From: Ascidia mentula | Taxonomy: Eukaryota; Chordata; Ascidiacea; Phlebobranchia; Ascidiidae | Direction of reading: 5' to 3' | DNA: 64,000 nt | Assembly: GCA_947561715.1 (NCBI GenBank) | Contig: OX387203.1 | Span: forward strand, 5,022,001 to 5,086,000 | Shown: piece after piece, positions 35,741-56,012 of the stretch | How positions within the stretch are numbered: the stretch's first letter is position 1 | How the letters are laid out: the number at the start of each line of letters is the position of its first letter | Notes under the pieces: generated by a model | Told to the model about the DNA's origin: nothing | What the model saw: the letters and a program-made list of their open reading frames with translations, nothing else | Databases searched by the model: none | Translations under genes and position numbers: made by a program

Positions 35741-35950
35741 TTCTTTCCCGGTAACCGTTAATTCACATCGGGTTCGGACTTATCCCACTCTAACTAAATT
35801 CTTCCCGCTGGTGTCACCTCTCCGTGTGTGTGCCTGTCACGGATGGGTAAAAGTAATTCGGTAATTATCTCTCCCACCCCCGTTAACTCACTGAAATCAG
35901 GCTAAGGATCGCGGCCAGGTAGCCCTGCGTTTAGTCAGGCTAAGAAGTCC

Positions 35951-36068
35951 CCGCTTCTGAGTTGGCCACCGAGATCCGAAAACACACCTTATGCTCCATC
36001 AGGGAGCGCCCCACCAGGGGGCAAGTGTCCCATCAGGGGGCATAGGCAGGTGGCCAACTCAGAAGCGG
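35951..36068. repeat. Foldback with 20-bp perfect inverted ends
   Basis: 35951-35970 and 36049-36068 are perfect reverse complements (ccgcttctgagttggccacc). The interior is GC-rich with direct repeats of ccatcagggggc type. Locally high GC compared with the neighbours; could be a small foldback transposon. Confidence 0.6.
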
Positions 36069-36184
36069 GTGCATAAGGAGATTAGTCAGCCAATGATTTT
36101 GCAAAATTTAAGAAAAATTTGTGTATGTTCCCTTGTTTTTTCTTGATTTTTTGTTTAGGTTCGGTTAGTTTTCATCAACGATGC

Positions 36185-36420
36185 CATGGCAGTTGGGTTA
36201 ATCCCTAGCCTTACGATAGTTGGGGTAACGCCGGGCCTTAAGATTAACTCATTGGGGGAAGCGGGGACGGTTGGGTTAATCCCGGGCCTTACGATACTAG
36301 AGAGTGTGTTACAATATTACCGGGACAGTTGCTAACTTTAATGAATGACACGAGATGAATTACATTACAGTTCTTGGGTTAATCCCGAGAGTTACAGCGG
36401 CGATAGTGATGGAACTTACA
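36185..36420 (+). repeat. Degenerate short direct repeats
   Basis: Four imperfect copies of gggttaatccc followed by a variable ccttacgata-type stretch. Origin unknown. Confidence 0.45.
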
Positions 36421-36609
36421 ACATGTTAGGTTATTATGCAGAGCAAGGTTCTGAATTTTATCTTATTGATACATGGAGATATTTGTTTATGCAGAGTGAA
36501 GGAGATTACGGTTATCGAGTCATACCTCCATATTAAGGAGGATCGCCAGTTCAAGTTTATCTGAGTGGGGATAGTTCGAACCCAATGTGACTTATCGGTT
36601 ATGGTGGAA

Positions 36610-36690
36610 AGAAGTTACCTTTACCGGGGTTCGAACTCGGGTGCAGAGCATTACATTACCGTGACTTTAACCTCTACACCACGACTGACG
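36610..36690 (-). repeat. tRNA-like SINE unit 4
   Basis: Minus strand: cgtggtgtagaggttaaag ... gctctgcacccgagttcgaa ... ccccggtaaa; same family as units 2 and 3, inverted. Confidence 0.5.
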
Positions 36691-36764
36691 ACGGTTCGTT
36701 TGAGCGGGAGTTGTCGTTATAACTTTCTTTTAACTATTTTTTTGGAAAAACAATGGGCGCAAAT

Positions 36765-36850
36765 TTTACAGTGAGGTTCGAACCGGGAACTTCGTCCTAA
36801 TGCGAACAGCAAGGAATCTTAACCAACAGACTAAACCGGGAGACGGTTGC
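36765..36850 (-). repeat. tRNA-like SINE unit 5, different family
   Basis: Minus strand: ggtttagtctgttggttaag, then a tRNA-like arm, then cccggttcgaacctc. Both promoter boxes visible but T- and acceptor stems do not pair, so not a functional tRNA. Confidence 0.4.
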
Positions 36851-38090
36851 ATCATTTCTACTCATTAAACATAAGTTCATTTTACCCTCGCTGGGTGATT
36901 CAAGACACACTTAAAAACAAATGCCCCCTTAAATGAATTTAAAGCAAGAGAACTTGTCAGGTCAGTTAGTGTCTGGAGTAGTTTGTACAGCAACAGGTTA
37001 TAGGTGAGCGATAGGTTACAGGTTGAGAACATGCCTGATGGCGTGTCAACCATTGACTGGGATATCAACGGAACTATAAAAGATAACGGATTGGTTGTCG
37101 TGCGAAACTACACTCATACCATGGTGTGCAAGCTATAACAAAAGCGAATAATGTAACAAAATATAATTTATGAATAATTTATTTTTACAATCACAAACCA
37201 TGCATCCAAATAGATAGAAATTCGCAAAAACTCTTTATTTTTTGTGCCCCGACCTTGCATGAATGCTGGATTACTGATGCCTACTGTGTTTGCAAATAGT
37301 GGGTCCTCCTTAACTTTGCTTTAGGCGGCTAAAAGGTTTCAATTTTTTTGGGAAAGACCGTTTTAAGTGGTGACCGAGACGCACTTACGATGCAACACTT
37401 CAACACTCCGGATATCAACAGCGATTTGCATATTGGCAGCCCAATACTACCACATGTAAATAAGGATTTCTGGTCGTTTTAGTAAATATTCATTTATCCA
37501 GATTCAATAACTCACTTGTACCACATACCAAGTAAATCCTGCTTCCTAATCAGGTGCTCGATGTTAATTTTGTTCGTGCCGGAGCGTTACGGCAATAAAA
37601 ACACAAATTGTGTGAAGGCGCGTCTTGCTTCTTACTATTATTTGCTTGTAGAGGTCCAAGCTGCACTAAACCACATGTTCCTGGCGATGGGTTGCATGTT
37701 GGTCGCTTAAAATTTTACATCTTTGTTTTCTAGCTTCTCACCGGTGTTTATTATTTTATCCCCACATAATTAAGCCTGTGCTAGTTTCTATTATTTTGCA
37801 TTTAGCAGCAGAACGTACCGTCCTTGAGATATGTATGTCGTTGGGTGGTTGCATTTAATTTTTTCAATCCACGTTTTTTCAGTGATGATGTCAATGAGAA
37901 GGCGATGGACAGAGGCTGGTCAGTGAAAACTAAGACCTCCATATGGACAACATCTTCTTTCTTTTTCTAAACCAACTACCACTTCCCAAAAAGTAGACGG
38001 ACCATTTTCTTTTTATTTGCGCAGGATGTGTTTTTTCGCTACTTTTAGCGCAACCGATTTCGAACCGTTAAAAATCGCATACCGCAAGTT
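36851..38090. other. Intergenic DNA
   Basis: No gene recognised on either strand. Confidence 0.4.
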
Positions 38091-38094
38091 AAAC

Positions 38095-38200
38095 GTAACC
38101 ATCCTATGCTCTGTGTTCACAACGTTGAAAGCAACACCGCCGTGTGCACCCGGTGGTCCAGCTATAAACGTCGTGAACGTAGTTTTCTAACTTTCGACAC
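38095..38200 (+). pseudogene. F-type cysteine exon relic
   Basis: Reads AVCTRWSSYKRRERSFLTFD, which aligns with the F2 block GCTQRWCYKCCKRTLLD but with the cysteines after the Trp replaced by Ser and Arg. A decayed third copy, near the inverted repeat R copy 4. Confidence 0.3.
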
Positions 38201-38829
38201 AAACAATGACGCGCCACCACGACAGAAATCATACAACCGCGAAGTAAATACACAAGCGTTACGATTAAAAGTTAAAATAATCTTCCACGAACAAACATCG
38301 GTCTTTCAGAGTAAGTGAAGTAGTTGCTGTGCTGAATATTTTGAGATAAGGAAACCGGATTTGAAACCATTTTCGTAAATATGAAGCTTACAATACCGTA
38401 TTAACGATTCCACATACCTGTAATGATAAAATTCAATTTGGTTTGTTAGTAAATATGTTACGTCAATTTAACGCAACACTGACCTGTAAAAAAAAAGACT
38501 GGGCAAGTCTGTTCAAATGTGTCAAATTTAAACGCCAAGCAATGAAGAAAAACGCCAAGCAACAATACAGTCATCATTCCAGTGGAAAACATGAGTCCGG
38601 TTTTGTTTCAATCTGAAAAAAACGTTTAAGATAAAAAAATTGCTATGTTTTCTGATACAACCAAAAGAAACAGTGATACAACTCACCAATAGGTTCAAGA
38701 TGCCTCACCAGGTCTGAATAATATTGTCCAGGTTGCAGCATGTAAAATTAAAATATAACACCTTTATTAATATTGCTATAAATTCACTATAATATGAGGT
38801 TTCTCTGCATATAATACGAGGTATTTAAC

Positions 38830-39245
38830 ACGGTCGTTCTATCATATTCGATCCCAACATAACGAGAATGTACATCACGTGATCCTAACTAAAACGCACG
38901 TGTTCCAACTGCAATCGGGCGCCATGTTAAAAGTTCCGCTTCCTAATGATGATGTTGGAACACAAAAAAAACATGCAAGACAAGCAAAATCACACCACAA
39001 AATAAGATAGCAAGCAACATGCATATGTTGGGATCGATTGGAAGAACAACCTTACCATCCCTATCAGTTAATTAAATGTTACAAAAGATTATAGAAGTTA
39101 ATCACTTACCTGATGAAACCAAACACAACCTTCCGTTGTAAAAACTTGAGCAAATGAAGGAAAACGTTCTTGAGATTGAAGGCGAAGAGAAAAAAGTTTC
39201 CCAATTTTAATCAGCGTTTTGGTTTGCGCCGCAGGGACCCTGATA
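38830..39245 (-). repeat. Dispersed repeat R, copy 4 (inverted)
   Basis: The minus strand carries the longest version of the frame: an ATG-led MLLYIRVPAAQTKTLIKIGK continuing through SLRLQSQERFPSFAQVF and TTEGCVWFHQ to a good donor (cag|gtaagtgattaac). The later block atcacgtgatgtacattctcg is also kept. Confidence 0.65.
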
Positions 39246-39259
39246 TAGAGGAGCATCAA

Positions 39260-41340
39260 AGAAAGCACGAAAAGTTCTTTGCTCGACGTTTCGGGTGTGA
39301 CTGTTTTTCTTGAAGAAACCGTGCCCCTTAAGCAATGTTTGTGGCGTTCTCAATGAGCAAATAGCTCTGAATTGATTGTTGGGTTTAGACACTGCTAAGA
39401 AAAGAGAAAAGGGGAACAGACGGGAAAAATGTGAAGTTATCGTATTCGTGTTTACCTGTGAAACTCTTACAAAATATTATGTTCTGAGTCATATAGATAC
39501 CACAAATTTTTTTTTGTATTAACTCCAGTCTGAAATTTGGTGCCTGGCAATGGTTGGTGAATGGCTGACGTACGTCACGCAGGCCTTTGCAATACTGTTT
39601 AAACATTCACTTGACCGATGTGAAACCTAATTATAATTTACGAAACACTAAAAATATTTTCCAATTCAGGGAGAAAACCCTGGCTGTTACGTGAAGACAT
39701 GATACGTTCTTGCAGGAACGTTCTCACCTTCGGTGTTATCAACGTCTACTCGCTGAGGAATGAAATTAACGTGGCAATACTCGCAATGGTAAGTCATTGT
39801 GTTTCGAGCTATAGTACAACACTAGTCTTGTTTCTAAACAAGTTTACATCAGGCGTGTTCATTGAAATGCCTTTGCGCAAAACTACAGGTACATCTACAA
39901 CAAACGTGTTTGCTAAGATATAATATTTTTTTGCTTCTTCCAATGCCAACATTTATATTCCAAGCAATTGTAGTTTGGGCAAGGCACCGATAAAATCATT
40001 CAGTTTATCGAGTCAGGCGCCTATTTGCCACCAGTAAACTTTTTTTTTTGGGTGATTTTTTATCATACACGTATCTTGTAGCTGTACGTGACTCGTTGAT
40101 ATAATGCAATAACATTACGCATTCAATCAATGTTTTGTGATGGATAAAACATGAGTTACAAACATTATTGTTTAGTTAATATGCGCTGCACAGTAATATG
40201 TTAATGTACACGTGAAGGAAGAACAAACCACACTGGTGAAAACCACATGCTCAATTCGTTTTTCGCATTTACTGCATTTCATCTGCAGACAAGCATTTCA
40301 TCCGCAAATAAATATTTTTTTTGCACACCATCCAAAAGCATGTTCATTAATTTTGCAATTAACATGACAAATCACATGTCACGAATTAGGTTCGATAATT
40401 TGTTGCATGCAAAAAATCTTGGAATTGTTTGTTAGGTTTACGAAAATTGGCCTCCTACTTGTCACGAATTAGGCTCAATAATTTCAACGTGTATAAATTC
40501 CTTGGAATGGTTCGTTTTGTTTAATTTGCGTTTACTATAATTTAAACAAAGAAAAAAGGGATTCTTTTGGCTCCTACTTAACGAAAATATTGGTCAAAAA
40601 TTTATTTGTACGCAAATAAAAACGTTTTTGTGTTTCCTAATTAGTACCAGCTATGTTAATACATGTGAATGAATTTATGGATATAAACCATTATCGTGTA
40701 TGCTATACCTATTTGCTATGTTGATTGTGTTTATTGGTTTCAGACAAAAAGGTAATCAGAGATCGTATGTGAGATACCAAAATATAAAATCCAAAAACTC
40801 AACATAAACCGTTTCGATTTTTTTCGAACGATGTTGGTTAAATCTACCAGACCCCTAAGACCACTATTAATGATGGTTGTATAAGATACCTAACTGTAAA
40901 GTCTATCGACAAACGATATTTTGGGGAAGTTTAGACCGTGCGTTTCATTCATAAACTTGGTATAATGTCAAAAGTTGGTTTAAGTATAAACATGTTTTCC
41001 TGATAACAACCAAACGTTGTCACGTCTTTTGCGTTTTGCAACCCTTCTTGACTTTAACATTTTGTCGACTTCTTTTTTAAAATGTTCTGGTCACGTTTTT
41101 GGTTCAAGCGTGCGACACACAGACAGTGATGATATCATAGCACCAAACTGATCAATTAAATCTCACAAATTTGTGCAATATGCCGTTGCAGAACATGTTC
41201 AGCCGATTTCGACACAAAACTGTTCCATTTTCGGGCAAGGTTTACTTGTCTGTTGGAAGTTAAATGTTATTAACGAGCTTTTTGCAAAAACGTGACAAAT
41301 TATGTCAAAAGCTTGGTAACAAAAACGTTTTTTTAAACAT
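39260..41340. other. Intergenic DNA upstream of the astacin gene
   Basis: A motif at 39280-39320 (gacgtttcggg ... cttgaagaaacc) resembles Penelope-like element ends. 39979-40060 shares cagtttatcgagtcaggcgc with 49800-49870, a short dispersed repeat. No gene seen. Confidence 0.4.
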
Positions 41341-41347
41341 TTTCGCC

Positions 41348-41355
41348 TATAAAAG
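41348..41355 (+). promoter_or_regulatory. TATA box of the astacin gene
   Basis: TATAAAAG, which would place transcription start near 41375-41380. Two ATGs at 41365 and 41368 would then be upstream of the mRNA, which supports starting translation at 41392. Confidence 0.65.
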
Positions 41356-41391
41356 ACTCACTGTATGATGCAAACGACCGTATCAAACAGC

Positions 41392-49654
<8,263 letters not shown>

Positions 49655-50020
49655 TATTACATAATACTCTCTCAAATGCTCTATATTGCTTTGATGCTTC
49701 TTCCCATTCCACCATTAAAATTAAGTCAATAGTTTGCGCAAAACACAGTACTATGCATATGAACGATAAATACTAAAGTAGCATGGGGCCGGTAAAACCA
49801 TACAGTTTATCGAGTCAGGCGCCCATTCTGGCAAACTTTTCACCACCAGTAAACTATTATCACCTGTGAACCATTCTGGCAAACTTTTATTGAGGAATTT
49901 TAAATATTAAAACAGGACGGCCGTGTTGTTTGAAACAAATACATGGATTCAAAATTAAATGTTATGTTTCTGCATCTACTCGTACATACGTTCATATTGC
50001 ATAATAAAAAATGTCGTTTA
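49655..50020. other. Astacin 3' region
   Basis: ATTAAA near 49713 may be the poly(A) signal. 49790-49880 carries the short repeat shared with 39979-40060. No gene. Confidence 0.4.
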
Positions 50021-50739
50021 GCCTAAAAAACCTGCGGTGTTGACTTTTGTTGTGTGACATGTAGGAATATAGTGACGAGAAAGCAAGCTTGCCAGCGCAC
50101 TGTACGCTGGCCACACTATTAGCTAATTGTGTTAGCAAGTTAATAACCTTAAACTTATCTTACTAGGCGAATGAGAAGGTCCAAAATATACCATACAAGT
50201 AATATACCATAGCGGGTTGGGATTTCCAGAATAACACAACATAACACTGATTGGTAATACTATCCAAGCGACCAGGATATAGATTTTCCTGAATGCAAAA
50301 CAATAGCATAATGCAGGATATAAATTAATTGCATCGACCCTTGTGAGAACACAACTATTATAGTACGGCGTGCTGATGCGAGTTAGAAATATCATGGAAA
50401 AGTTTATGATAAGCAAAGGATAAAATTATAATCAGTGAATTGCGTACATCACAATCTGGGTCTCAGCGATACAGCATTTCGTTGACTATAGTGGCGGTCT
50501 TTGTCACTTTGGATAAGAGTCGCCACACTCTGGTGACTACAATAGCCATTATCATGCGTATTTAGGAAGATTTGTCACTATAACCGTCATTGCAATAGCA
50601 AAACAATAAATTTAAAACTTCTTCAAATCTAACAGCTTCCTTGTAACCTGTGTTATCATTTCATATTGACAAGTTAAAGTATGTCGTTATTGTTTATTGC
50701 ACATGTCAGAATGGAAGTTCTGTTGACGTGGGTCGCACT

Positions 50740-51575
50740 TCAATATTCGGACGACTCTTCAGTTAGATCACGAATCATCACACTTGAATGGCACGTGTGA
50801 CCCATTTTGCAAGCGACACCAAATATTTTTCTGGTCAATCCAAAAGTTGTTAAAAACTTCGTGCTGGATGCAATAGCTCATAATGTAAACGTTACACGTA
50901 TATCACCATCAACCAGAAACTGAACGTCACAGATTACTGCGTTTCATGGGCTATAAAAACACAATCGACGCTAAAATGTCGTTACCACGTTCCTTCATAG
51001 GGACACTACACGCTAAAACTTATAATTCGATATGTTCTGTTATACATCGTAAGTGGTTGATTTCAGAATCCAACATCAAATTCTAACATTCTAATTGGGG
51101 TTGCGATTCATCAGATAAAAAACCCGGTTTCAATAAAATGTTTGTCAGATTATTTGACAAAAGAAAGATTTGTTTCAAGAACACATTCGGTACAAAGGGC
51201 CAAATGTCGGTATCACTTACTTTTACATCCGCGGTGACGGCTGCAATCGGAAATGCACAACTTGTTGCATCGTTTCTACCAAATAAAGTTGATAAACTGT
51301 TATAGTTGAATCCATGAAGTGTTGTGTAAAAATTCAACAAACTTATTACCTTTGAAACTTTCTTCCACGAAGCATCGGCGAAACCTTCATGTCAAAAGCA
51401 ATCACAAATTATTATAATATGTGAAGCTTTACTTTATATTGCAACTAACGTACCGCAAATAAATCATATTATTGTTAATAACATACATACAGGGCTTTAA
51501 TTCTAAGATGACAAAAACAATTGTCTCACCGTCAAATACAAGAAGAAGAACCAACGATGCAAGTAGAATCCTCAT
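50740..51575 (-). pseudogene. Six-cysteine secreted peptide C1, broken
   Basis: Counterparts of all four C exons are present: 51575-51530 (signal MRILLASLVLLLVFD), 51384-51351, 51275-51221 (RCNKLCISDC, C-x3-C-x3-C) and 50830-50740. Compared with C2-C4 the copy carries two disruptions and does not read through to the C-x2-C-x5-C motif. Promoter, splice sites and poly(A) signal (minus strand AATAAA near 50697) are kept, so it became inactive recently. Its last exon is closest to that of C3, its first three exons to those of C4. Confidence 0.7.
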
Positions 51576-53091
51576 GACTCTATGTGACCACAACATCTAT
51601 CTGCCACCAACGCACAAGTGTTTACCTTATATCCGGAAAGCTCAGCTACAAACTGATATTTTCACTTGGATTGTCAGGTTACGAAACCAAAACCACAGCT
51701 GCATTGACGACAAATAGAATTTCCTTTCGATGAATACGGAATTTCAAACAAGGGAATTCCTGCGATTCTGAACGCGTATCCGCATGGTTAAAGATAGTTT
51801 CGCACAATTTTTGTGTTAGTTCCATCACTCTCGCACAATGAAGATTACGGGATTTCCATTCTGCTGAATCAGCAAAACTCGACACTTAAATAGTTGCAGA
51901 ACCTCTTTGCAGTAAGCACGTGATTTGTGCAACGAAACTTTGCATAAGCGCGTTTACTTCTCCATTAAATATCCAAATTCCAATAAATTTGCCTTATTTT
52001 GGCTAATATAACTATACAGTAGTATCATGTTCGGCGCAACGCTGTTGAAAGCAAGGCATTGGAATGCCTGTTCATTGCGCACAATTAGCGGATGAAACGC
52101 AATCCTGAAAGCTACATATTGCACAAGAAATGACGCGATTGGAGTCGGTCGACATAATAAGGTGAAGGAATAAATAATGCGTATACAACTGTCAGATTTT
52201 GACTGATAATACCTTGTTCCCATGTGATACGTTAGTGATCAAGTTTTATTGGCTACTTTGGTCGATTGATGCTGCGCTAAGTGTATAGGCTATCGCGAAT
52301 AAGATTTTTTGTTCTTAATTCAGATAGTTTAGCCTATAGTTTGCCTTTTAGCCTATTTAGGCGAATAGCCTAAAAACCTGCGGTGTTGACTTTTGTTGTG
52401 TGACATGTAGGATAATAGTGACGAGAAAGCAAGTTTGCCAGCGCACTGTACGCTGGCCACACTATTAGCTAATTGTGTTAGCAAGTTAATAACCTTAAAC
52501 TTATCTTACTAGGCGACTGAGAAGGTCCAAAATATACCATACAGGTAATATACCATAGCGGACCGGGATTTCTAGAATAACACAACATAACACTGATTGG
52601 TAATACTATCCAAGCGAACAGGATATAGATTTTCCTGAATGCAAAACAATAGCATAATGCAGGATATAAATTAATTGCATCGACCTTTGTGAGAACACAA
52701 CTATTATAGTACGGCGTGCTGATGCGAATTAGAAATATCATGGAAAAGTTTATGAAAAGCAATGGATAAAATTATAATCAGTGAACTGCGTACATCACAA
52801 TCTTGGACTCAGAAGTACAGCATTTCGTTGACTATAGTGGCGGCCTTTGTCACTTTGGATAAGAGTCGCCACACTCTTCTGGTGACTGCAGTAGCCATTA
52901 TCATACGATTTATGGTATTTAGGAATATTTGTCACTATAAACGTCATTGCAATAGCAAAGCAATTAATTTTAAAACTTTGTCTTCAATTGTAACAGCTTT
53001 CTTGTAACCTGTGTTATCATTTCATATTGACAAGTGCTTTTATAATTTATTGGCATGTCAATAAGTGAGTTATATCGACATTTGTCGCACT

Positions 53092-53812
53092 TCACTTTTC
53101 GGGCTCGTCCTCCGTGTGGTCACTCAGGATTGGCCGTGCTCTGCACATGTTACTCAAGTGGCAAAGAAGACAGAATTTTCCTGCATAAAACAAAAGTTGT
53201 TGAAGACTTCGTACTAAATGCAATAGGTTACCACTTCATAGGGACCTTACAAGCTAAAACTTAAAATTTTATACGTTCTGTTATAAATCGTAAGTGGTTG
53301 ATTTTAGAATCCAAAATTACATTCTAACATACCGATTCGGGGTTGCGATTCAACTAATGAAAAACAGGTTTCAATGAAAGTTAGTAAAATTATTTCCCAA
53401 AAGAAAGATTTATTTCAAGAACACATTCGGTACAAAGGGCAAAATGTCGGTATCACTTACTTTTCCATCTTCTATAACGGCTACAATCGGAAATGCACAA
53501 CCTGTTGCATTGTCTCTACCAAATAAAGTTGATAAACTGTTATAGTTGAATCCATGAAATGTTGTGCAAAAATTCAACAAACTTACCCTTAAAATTTTCT
53601 TCCGCAAAGCATCAGCGAAACCTTTATATCAAAAGCAGTCCCAAATTAATACAATATTTGAAGCTTTACTTTGAATTGCAACTAACGAAACGCAAATAAT
53701 TCATATTATTAGCATTAACATACATACAGGGCTTTAATTCTAAGATGACAAAAACAATTGTCTCACCGTCAAATACAAGAAGAAGAACCAACGATGCAAG
53801 TAGAATCCTCAT
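53092..53812 (-). CDS. Six-cysteine secreted peptide C2
   Basis: Four exons on the minus strand: 53812-53767 (signal, phase 1), 53621-53587 (linker GFADALRKKILR, phase 0), 53515-53461 (RQCNRLCISDCSRYRRWK, phase 1) and 53180-53092. The last exon gives FCLLCHLSNMC (C-x2-C-x5-C) and acidic tail DHTEDEPEK. Total 74 residues. Six cysteines in the mature part. Dibasic LRR precedes the first cysteine and may be a processing site. Donors and acceptors are canonical; the third acceptor is tttggtag. Minus-strand AATAAA lies near 53050. A TATA-like atataagg stands about 55 nt before the ATG, as in all C copies. A longer open frame in the cysteine exon (AFPIVAV...) is out of phase with the flanking exons. 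Confidence 0.8.
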
Positions 53813-54545
53813 GACTCTATGTGACCACAACATCTATCTGCCACCAACGCACAAGTGTTTACCTTATATCTGGAAAGCTCATCTACAAACTGATATTTTC
53901 ACTTGGATTGTCAGGTTACGATACCAAAACCACAGCTGCATTGTCGACAAATAGAATTTCCTCTCGATGAATACGGAATTTCAAACAAGGGAATTCCTGC
54001 GATTCTGAACGCGTATCCGCATGATTAAAGATAGTTTCGCACAGTGTTTGTGTTAGTTCCATCACTCCATGCACAATGAAGATTACCGGATTTCCATTCT
54101 GCTGGATCAGCAAAACTCGACACTTAAATAGTTGCAGAACCTCTTTGCAGTAAGCACGTGATTTGTGCAACGAAACTTTGCATAAGCGCGTTTACTTCTC
54201 CATTAAATATCCAAATTCCAATAAAATTTGCCTAATTTTGGCTAATATAACTATACAGTAGTATCATGTTCGGCGCAACGCTGTTGTAAGCAAGGCATTG
54301 GAATGCCTGTTCATTGCGCACAATTAGCGGATGAAACGCAATCCTGAAAGCTACATATTGCACAAGAAATGACGCGATTGGAGTGGGTCGACATAAGGCG
54401 AAGGAATAAATAATGCGTATACAACTGTCAGAATTTGACTGATAATACCTTGTTCCCATGTGATACGTTAGTGATCAAGTTTTATTGGCTACTTTGGTCG
54501 ATTGATGCTGCGCTAAGAGTTTAAGCTATCGCGAATGTGATTTTT

Positions 54546-55480
54546 TGTTCTTAACTCAGATAGTTTTGTTTGCTCATTGACTTTGTGAACAATGAATAAA
54601 AGCGTATTAATTAACAACCGACAGCCCACCTCGCCTCAAACAGTAATAAAGTTTGTTATTGTTTAAAAAAGGGTTAATAAACGGGGAGCGACTTGAATTT
54701 ATAGTATGTTGGTTATATGTCTCTTGTTATTCGTACCAAATTTCTGTGACGTCTCCTTCATGGTTACATACGATTCCGCACTTGGTACCCCTTCTTGCCG
54801 CCAACGTATGCGTGCATTTCGAGGTGTGTTAGCTAAAGAACTGGTCCGATTAACGTGAAAAAGGGTACGATTGTACAGAAGGGACGATGTTACAAGTTGG
54901 TCACAATTTTTATCAAATTCATCAATCATCAACGTTATTACGACACAAACAAAAGTTTGTCATTGTTTAAAAGAGGGTTAATAAACGAGTATCGACTTGC
55001 ATGTTTAGTATGTTTTCTCTATTTTCCTGTCTAAGTTTTGGGCAATTTCAAGTTTATGTGACGTTTCCTTAATGATTACGTACGATTGTACACTAGAGTT
55101 TTTCACCGCCCACGGCGCTAAATTGCATTAACGAATAATCTCGATTGTCAAGGAGGGGCTCTTATTAAAAATATGTATTAACCCATTACAACTGACGTAA
55201 AACGTAATTGTTACGTCACAAACACAAGTTTGTCGTCGATTGAAATAAGGTTAATATTTCGCTATCTCCGTCGTTGTTTATGATATTGTAGGCACCCTTG
55301 TGGTTGTCTGAGCGAAATTTTAAGTCTGGACGACATCTCCTATTGGGTGGCGCAAATTTCTACACTTTGTGACGGCGACAAAACGAGTTATACTTACCTT
55401 TTTTTTTCTTATATTGCTTTGGACATCCTTGTTGTTGATCCTGCATAATTTCAAGTTTGTAATAGGTTTATTTTACTAAA
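54546..55480. repeat. Degenerate tandem repeat, period about 270-300 bp
   Basis: aagtttgttattgtttaaaa ... gggttaataaacg recurs at 54650 and 54951 and in weaker form at 55224 and near 55450, each time followed by a gtgacgt(c/t)tcct(t/a)atg stretch. Separates C2 from the next genes. Non-coding. Confidence 0.5.
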
Positions 55481-55971
55481 TAATTAATGAAGCGTAACCA
55501 TGTATTTCTTTGTTGCTGTTGTGCCTTTCGTCGACTGTCTGATACCTATAGGAAAACCGCGTATGTGCGTGTACGCGAGAATCTTCATCGGTGCGTATCT
55601 TCGGCTAGTGACGTCACAATGACCAAATTTTTTATATTTTGACGTGGACGTCATTAATTTATCCCGCCTACATTGTAACGTAACGTGGGGTTTTCCTGGT
55701 GTCTCAAACATTGGTACGTACGATTCCTCACTAAGCCCACATATGTACAAAGAGACTCACCAGAAAATGCTCGCTCGCAACACAAAAAAACTTTTGCAGA
55801 ATAAAATGACGTAGCACTGTGCTGCACAGTTGTCGGACACAAAAAGGCCAGAACCACGTTGCGTTACTACTTAAAACTTGGTGTAACACTGTCGATAACT
55901 TTCCAAAAGATTATGCAGCGTTAAAGTAAGCATACGAGATGCGACATGCCATCACATACAATATAAAAGGA

Positions 55972-55979
55972 ACCACAGC
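55972..55979 (+). promoter_or_regulatory. TATA box
   Basis: TATAAAAG, 34 nt before the ATG of the small two-exon candidate gene at 56013. Confidence 0.55.
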
Positions 55980-56012
55980 TGTACTACACTTTACCTCACT
56001 TATCACGTTACA

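Larger units (their letters stand above)
50021..54545. repeat. C tandem units 1 and 2
   Basis: Two units of about 2.3 kb, beginning cctaaaaa(a)cctgcggtgttg at 50021 and 52370. Each contains one C peptide gene on the minus strand plus long 5' flank. High identity in non-coding parts explains why many unrelated open frames recur in both units. Confidence 0.85.

Noticed and set aside
36770-36850. Possible tRNA gene on the minus strand
   Set aside because: A- and B-box-like sequences are present, but acceptor and T stems do not pair.
38475-38590. Signal-peptide-like frame on the minus strand (MFSTGMMTVLLLGVFLHCLA)
   Set aside because: No in-phase partner exon with cysteines was found; a pyrimidine tract and cag inside the end of the frame make its border unclear.
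51472-51717. Plus-strand frame (MTKTIVSPSNTRRRTNDASR) present in all four C units
   Set aside because: It is the antisense of the signal exon of the C genes. The minus strand has the signal peptide, donor site and TATA-like element.
50132-52223. Minus-strand frames of 84-94 residues recurring in the C units, hydrophobic enough to suggest a membrane receptor
   Set aside because: They recur because the units are recent duplicates. They have no splice links in phase and no family motif, and they lie in the flank or UTR of the C peptide genes.
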